Assembly (NCBI GenBank): GCA_026126105.1
Contig: JAHCJV010000008.1
Coordinates: 1 to 64,000, forward strand
Reading direction: 5' to 3'
Length of the DNA stretch: 64,000 nt
Source: Enhydrobacter sp.
Lineage (GTDB): Bacteria > Pseudomonadota > Alphaproteobacteria > Reyranellales > Reyranellaceae
Shown: positions 60,083-64,000 of the stretch, one piece after another
Layout of the letters: every line of letters begins with the position of its first letter
Numbering within the stretch: position 1 is the stretch's first letter
The notes under the pieces: model-generated
What the model saw: the letters and a program-made list of their open reading frames with translations, nothing else
Database searches by the model: none
What the model was told of the DNA's origin: nothing
Made by a program: the position numbers and the translations under genes

Positions 60083-61353
60083 TTCCCGGTCCCCCGCAAT
60101 TTCAGAAGTTCCGCGGCCAGGCGCCTGGCGGCGATATCCGTGCCGTGCTCCGTCCAGTGCCCATCCGAGAGACGATAGGTGCCGCGCACGCCCTTGAGAT
60201 CGTCCTCCAGATCGACCGTCGGCACGCCCTTCGCTTCGAGCTCCTTTCGCAACGCCCGATGCGAGGCTTCGCGCAGCATGGGATAGCTGCGGTAGCGCGG
60301 CCAGGGGCTCCAGAACTCGGCATAGACCGGGTCGACGACAGGAACCGGCGCCAGCGCCACCAGGAACTTCACACCCCTTTCTCGCGCCAGGTCGCGTGCG
60401 GCGACCAGCCAGCTCGCGGTCGCCTCGATTTCCGCCTTCCGAACCGAACGGTCGATTTCCTCCGGGGTGAGCGGCGTGGGCCAGGTGCCGGTTTCCCAAT
60501 CGACCATGCCGGCGATCCACCAGGCCTGAAGATACTCCTCGTCGCGTTCGCGGGGCTCGAAGACGTCCCAGAACCGATCGCCGCCGCGGGCCAGAATCTC
60601 GCGCATGACCCGCTCGTCCTTGTCGGGGTACCGCGAGGTCTTGAGGAACCTTGCCATGGCATCGAAGCGTTCCCCGCGCGGCAGCTTTATGATCTCCCGC
60701 ACGGTGTCGGCCCCGCCGACGGTGCTGCGGCCGAACTCGGACAGGCCGAGCCGATTGACGGCAAGCCACGTCAGTCGCGGCGCCACGGCGCCCAGCCACG
60801 ACGGCAACGGACGTTCCGTGATGGGCGGCGGCACGTTGGCCCAGGAAAAGCCATTCGACACGAAGTCGTTGCCCGAAAAGAAGACGACCACGATGGCATC
60901 GGGCTGCAGCGACAGGGCCACGTTGCGGATGCGGTAGTAATACTGCGGCGGCGCCGTCGCAGAGATGCCGAGGCTTACAACCTCCATGTCGCGATGGCCT
61001 TCGGCCTGCAATACCTGCTCGACCTGCGCGCCGACCGGACTGCTGACGTAGACCCCTTCGAGGAAGCTGTCGCCGATCATGACGGTGCGGAATGCGATTT
61101 CCGCGGGCTTCCGGACCGAGCGCTCTCGATCGTTGAGGCCCCAGCTGTTGTAGTGCGGCAGGGCCTGCGCGCCGGTGACGACCCCAAGAGACGCCAAATT
61201 CGTCGCCTCGACCGGGCGCAGCTCCCGCGCGGGCCAGGACGGCACGACCAACGACGAAAGCAGCTCGAGGCCGGCAATCGTGACCACGGCGAGAAGCACG
61301 ACGAAGGCCGACCACAGCCAGAAGATCCGATACCTTCTCACGGAGAGGCGCAC
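60079..61353 (-). CDS. SGNH/GDSL-type hydrolase, membrane-anchored
   Basis: A 424-residue protein. One membrane segment at about residues 10-36 would hold it to the inner membrane with the enzyme outside. Catalytic motifs are G-D-S-F (Ser96), S-G-N-D near 160-163 and D-G-H-W-T-E-H near residue 400. The form resembles SGNH domains that add or remove acetyl groups on surface sugars. GTG 61353 is the start; GTG at codon 5 is possible. It lies between livG and livF with a PhyH-like gene and is not part of the usual Liv set. Confidence 0.75.
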   Translation of the reverse strand: MRLSVRRYRIFWLWSAFVVLLAVVTIAGLELLSSLVVPSWPARELRPVEATNLASLGVVTGAQALPHYNSWGLNDRERSVRKPAEIAFRTVMIGDSFLEGVYVSSPVGAQVEQVLQAEGHRDMEVVSLGISATAPPQYYYRIRNVALSLQPDAIVVVFFSGNDFVSNGFSWANVPPPITERPLPSWLGAVAPRLTWLAVNRLGLSEFGRSTVGGADTVREIIKLPRGERFDAMARFLKTSRYPDKDERVMREILARGGDRFWDVFEPRERDEEYLQAWWIAGMVDWETGTWPTPLTPEEIDRSVRKAEIEATASWLVAARDLARERGVKFLVALAPVPVVDPVYAEFWSPWPRYRSYPMLREASHRALRKELEAKGVPTVDLEDDLKGVRGTYRLSDGHWTEHGTDIAARRLAAELLKLRGTGN

Positions 61354-61522
61354 CTGCGGGCGGCAGCCCGGACGATCGATTCCGATGGATTTCCCACGGA
61401 CGCGGGCTTAGCACAGCCCAGCACACAGTGCCTCATTGTTTGGGTTGCCGAACGGCTTGCCTTTGTACATACCAGCCTTGGCAGTGCAGAGCAGATCTGG
61501 CCTGCACAAGGCGAGAAGCAAG

Positions 61523-62695
61523 ATGTTCATGTCGAAACTGATTGGCCGCGGCGGTCCCGACAGTCTCTCTCCAGCCCTACGGCTCGACCTGCAAAGGCTG
61601 CGAAAGGTCGTCTCCGGCCTCGGAGACAGGAAGCTGGCGCTACGGCTCTTCTGGCATCGGAACGACCCGGCCGAGCAGCTGCGCCTGATCAACCACTATC
61701 TCGGCGAGCGCCTGGCGGAGGCCTCGGCGCGCGAGCGCCGCGCGATCGCCAAGCTCTTTCCCGGTGGTGACGACATGCTGCCGGCCGAGATCCGGAGTGT
61801 TGCCGGCACGCCGCCCGAGGCGAACCTGATGCTGGATGCCGGTTGCGCCGCGCTCGGCAAGACCATGCCCGACAACGATGTCGAGGCGATTATCGCCGAC
61901 CTGCGCACGAAGCCCGTACTGCTCGGCCACGTACCCGACGCGGCGACAGGACAGGCCGAATCCATCCATCTCGTCGGGCCTGAAAGCAACTACGCCTGCT
62001 ACGACTTCCTCGACCTCTGGTCGAGCCCGGGCCTCGTCCGGTTCGCGGCGCAGGACAGGTTCATCGATCTCGCACAGGCCTATCTCGGCTGCACGCCCAC
62101 GCTGTATTCCATCAACGCCTTCTGGTCATTCCCCAAGCGCGCCCCGCACAAGGCTTCGCAGGTCTTTCATCGCGACTGGGAAGACTATCGCTCGCTGGCG
62201 CTATTCACCCAGCTCACGCCCGTCGATGTTCCGGAAGATGGCGCCCACTACTACGTGGAAACCTCAAACGACGTCGCGAGATTCGAGCGCACCCTGACCG
62301 GTCGCGGGATCGCCTCCAACGAGATCGAGGCGCTTTCCATACGGGACGAGACGGTGATCGCTCCGCTGGCGATGAAGCTGTTTCGCGACAATGCGCACCG
62401 TTTCGACGGCCCGGCCGGTCAGTCCTTTTGTACGGACGGCTATGGCCTGCATCGCGCGGAGGTGCCACGCGACCGCCCGCGACTGCTGCTCTGGCTCCGC
62501 TTTGGAAGCTTCTTTAACGACACCCTGTACACCATGAAAATCGGCAAGTGGAACGCCGCAGCGGCGTCGCGGGTGCTTGCGAGCATTCCTGGCACACCGC
62601 GTCACCAGTATGTATTCCGCTACATGATCCACGCGCTCACGGCTGGACTTCAACATCGCCCCGAAGTGAACTCGATGCGGTCGGTCGCCGGCTAG
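61523..62695 (+). CDS. Phytanoyl-CoA dioxygenase (PhyH)-like protein
   Basis: A 390-residue protein. The first half (Arg/Leu-rich, about residues 1-140) is not recognised. The second half has PhyH features: F-H-R-D (His216, Asp218) and L-H-R-A-E-V near His310, with Arg in P-R-L-L-L-W-L-R for 2-oxoglutarate. It would hydroxylate a lipid or other small molecule. ATG 61523 is taken; ATG 61529 is close. It is divergent from the SGNH gene across about 170 bases and overlaps the end of livF by four bases, tail to tail. Confidence 0.7.
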   Translation: MFMSKLIGRGGPDSLSPALRLDLQRLRKVVSGLGDRKLALRLFWHRNDPAEQLRLINHYLGERLAEASARERRAIAKLFPGGDDMLPAEIRSVAGTPPEANLMLDAGCAALGKTMPDNDVEAIIADLRTKPVLLGHVPDAATGQAESIHLVGPESNYACYDFLDLWSSPGLVRFAAQDRFIDLAQAYLGCTPTLYSINAFWSFPKRAPHKASQVFHRDWEDYRSLALFTQLTPVDVPEDGAHYYVETSNDVARFERTLTGRGIASNEIEALSIRDETVIAPLAMKLFRDNAHRFDGPAGQSFCTDGYGLHRAEVPRDRPRLLLWLRFGSFFNDTLYTMKIGKWNAAAASRVLASIPGTPRHQYVFRYMIHALTAGLQHRPEVNSMRSVAG

Positions 62696-63399
62696 TGCCC
62701 CAGGAAGGCTCGCCGCACGTAGTCGTTGGCGAGCAGCTCCTGCCCCGTCCCGGCGAGCACCACAGCGCCCTTCTCCAGCACGTAGCCGCGATGGGCGATG
62801 CGCAACGACTGGTGCAGGTTCTGCTCGACCAGCAGCACGCTGATGCCGCGCTTGTTGACCGCCTCGATCAGCTTGAACACTTCCTGGGTGACGATCGGCA
62901 TCAGGCCGAGCGAGGGCTCGTCGAGGATGATCAGCCTGGGCTCGGCCATCAGGCCGCGGGCAATCGCCAGCATCTGCTGCTCGCCGCCGCTCATCGAGCC
63001 CGCAAGCTGGCTGCGCCGCTCGGCAAGACGCGGGAACAGGGCGAAGGCCTGCTCGACCAGCGCGGCGACCTCCTTGTGCTGCTTGATGTGTGCGCCAAGC
63101 TGCAGGTTCTCCATCACCGTCATCTGCGGAAAGACCAGCCGCCCCTCCGGCACGAGCGTGATGCCGCGGCGCACGACGTGATGGCTTGGCATCCCAGTCA
63201 GCACTTCGCCACCGAAGCGAATGGCGCCCTTCTGCGGGCCGAGCACGCCGGCGATCATGCGCACCGTGGTCGACTTCCCCGCGCCGTTCGCGCCCAGCAG
63301 CGCCACGATCTCGCCGGGCTGCACGCTGATCGAGACATCGCGCACCGCCAGCGCACCGTCATAGGCAAAGGCCAGGCTCGTGACGTCGAGCGCGCTCAT
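62692..63399 (-). CDS. livF: Liv-type ABC ATPase LivF
   Basis: A 235-residue ATPase. Walker A is G-A-N-G-A-G-K-S-T near residue 37, the signature is S-M-S-G-G-E-Q-Q-M near 138, and Walker B is L-I-I-L-D-E-P-S-L-G-L. It also has the LivF pattern L-V-P-E-G-R-L-V-F-P. It would complete the LivH/M/G transporter on the other side of the insert. Its ATG overlaps the stop of the upstream oxygenase gene (ATGA), so it is translated from that gene's message, not with livG. Confidence 0.92.
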   Translation of the reverse strand: MSALDVTSLAFAYDGALAVRDVSISVQPGEIVALLGANGAGKSTTVRMIAGVLGPQKGAIRFGGEVLTGMPSHHVVRRGITLVPEGRLVFPQMTVMENLQLGAHIKQHKEVAALVEQAFALFPRLAERRSQLAGSMSGGEQQMLAIARGLMAEPRLIILDEPSLGLMPIVTQEVFKLIEAVNKRGISVLLVEQNLHQSLRIAHRGYVLEKGAVVLAGTGQELLANDYVRRAFLGH

Positions 63400-64000
63400 G
63401 CCGCGGGCTGCTGCCGGTAGGCGTAGTTCTTGTCGAGCCGCTCCGTCAGATAGTCGCCGTAGCGCACGGCGGGAAACTTCGCCGGCTGGCAGGTCGGCAG
63501 CACCTCGACGATGCTGTCCATCGCCATGTCGAAGAAGTACGGGCACGAATAGCGATCGCCGCCCGAGAGGTTCTTCACGCGATGGGGCGTCGACTGCCAG
63601 CGGCCGTTGGTCCAGCGCGACAGCATGTCGGCGACGTTCACCACCCAGGTGCCCTCGAGCGGCGGCGCCGCCAGCCACGTGCCGTCCTTGCGCCGCACCT
63701 CGAGGCCGCCCCGCCTGTCCTGGGCGAGGATGGTGATGAAGCCATAGTCGGTGTGCGGTGCCGAGCCGAATGCGTCCTCGGGCGCGTCCTTGGCCTGCGG
63801 CGGGTAATGCAGCAGGCGCAGGAAAGTCGTCGGCTGGATGAAATGCGGGCCGAACCAGTCCCGCGGCAGGCCGAGCGCCAACGCCATCGGGCGCAGCAAT
63901 CGCACGCAGAACGCGTGCATCGCCTTCTCGTACGCCTCGACCGGTTCGCGGAAGCCGGGTAGATCGGGCCACAGGTTCGGACCGTCGAGGGGCCGGCCGT
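63396..64000 (-). CDS. 2-oxoglutarate/Fe(II) oxygenase, isopenicillin-N-synthase-like (partial)
   Basis: The C-terminal 201 residues of a DIOX-type oxygenase; its 5' end is beyond the right edge. The motifs N-L-W-P-D-L-P-G-F-R, H-T-D-Y-G-F (His and Asp iron ligands) and T-P-H-R-V (second His) are present. R-Y-S, which binds 2-oxoglutarate, follows, as in gibberellin-oxidase-like bacterial proteins. Its stop overlaps the livF start. The substrate is unknown and may be what the Liv-type system imports. Confidence 0.85.
   Translation of the reverse strand, partial: GRPLDGPNLWPDLPGFREPVEAYEKAMHAFCVRLLRPMALALGLPRDWFGPHFIQPTTFLRLLHYPPQAKDAPEDAFGSAPHTDYGFITILAQDRRGGLEVRRKDGTWLAAPPLEGTWVVNVADMLSRWTNGRWQSTPHRVKNLSGGDRYSCPYFFDMAMDSIVEVLPTCQPAKFPAVRYGDYLTERLDKNYAYRQQPAA

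Noticed and set aside
62692..63399. LivF orientation as a possible assembly error
   Set aside because: Its ends overlap neatly with both neighbours (four bases each), which would be unlikely if a segment had been misjoined, although long reads would settle it.
1..64000. tRNA, rRNA, CRISPR arrays, phage or insertion-sequence genes
   Set aside because: I looked through the gaps between genes and saw no cloverleaf with a conserved T-arm, no rRNA core, no regularly spaced direct repeats and no transposase or integrase motifs. A tRNA or covariance-model search would be needed to exclude small RNAs.

Overview
The window looks like chromosomal DNA of a free-living, GC-rich alphaproteobacterium. Support comes from the high-GC codon use and from a long RNase E with a disordered S1 insert and a C-terminal G-W-W motif. 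The order RNase E, N-acetylmuramoyl-L-alanine amidase, PBP1A, RF2 fits the same group. There are also many orphan periplasmic solute receptors: three Bug/TctC-type, two DctP-type, one dipeptide-type and one branched-chain-amino-acid-type. A Reyranella-like member of the Rhodospirillales/Hyphomicrobiales is my best guess, but this is inference. I saw no rRNA, tRNA, CRISPR, phage or insertion-sequence genes.

Layout. 1-2.8 kb: lipid modification set (DUF1365 end, cyclopropane-type fatty acid methyltransferase, GPH symporter). 3.2-4.6 kb: two secreted or anchored proteins, one with a PRC barrel. 4.7-9.0 kb (minus): a compact operon of ECF sigma factor, anti-sigma factor, CpxP-like protein, Tat-exported DUF1800 protein and DUF1501 protein. 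9-16.5 kb: gamma-glutamyltransferase-like enzyme, orphan TRAP receptor, serine hydrolase, DHA2 efflux pump, TspO/DUF1345 membrane pair, pyrE. 16.5-19 kb: a decayed HAD phosphatase, then a formylglycine-generating-enzyme homologue with both catalytic cysteines, between two small exported proteins. 19-25.2 kb: dipeptide-type ABC receptor and permeases without ATPases, then a CocE/NonD hydrolase. 25.3-26.4 kb: a VapBC45-like toxin-antitoxin pair behind a strong palindrome.

26.4-36.7 kb is the housekeeping core: a dihydrofolate-reductase-like gene between two prfB 3' ends (one a relic), prfB with its programmed frameshift, a REPIN-like repeat, mrcA, an M20 peptidase, an amidase and rne. 36.8-46.5 kb is mixed: TPR plus 2-oxoglutarate oxygenase, class V aminotransferase, Bug receptor, autotransporter, alpha/beta hydrolase, a cold-shock gene divergent from a fatty-acid desaturase, and small unknown proteins.

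46.5-64 kb looks catabolic. Receptors and enzymes are arranged in divergent units: Bug, hydrolase and flavin monooxygenase opposite a LysR regulator; SDR plus TRAP receptor opposite a beta-hydroxyacid dehydrogenase; Bug plus Rieske oxygenase opposite a Liv-type ABC operon. The Liv operon is split. Receptor, LivH, LivM and LivG are on the plus strand. LivF is on the minus strand beyond an SGNH hydrolase and a PhyH-like dioxygenase, overlapping an isopenicillin-N-synthase-like oxygenase. The likely theme is uptake and oxidative breakdown of small organic acids or aromatics. No substrate can be read from sequence alone.

The best candidates for an undescribed system are the sigma/anti-sigma/CpxP/DUF1800/DUF1501 operon and the split Liv locus with its inserted oxygenase and SGNH genes. 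Start codons were chosen by reading frame, Shine-Dalgarno spacing and overlap; family calls come from recognisable motifs, not from searches.
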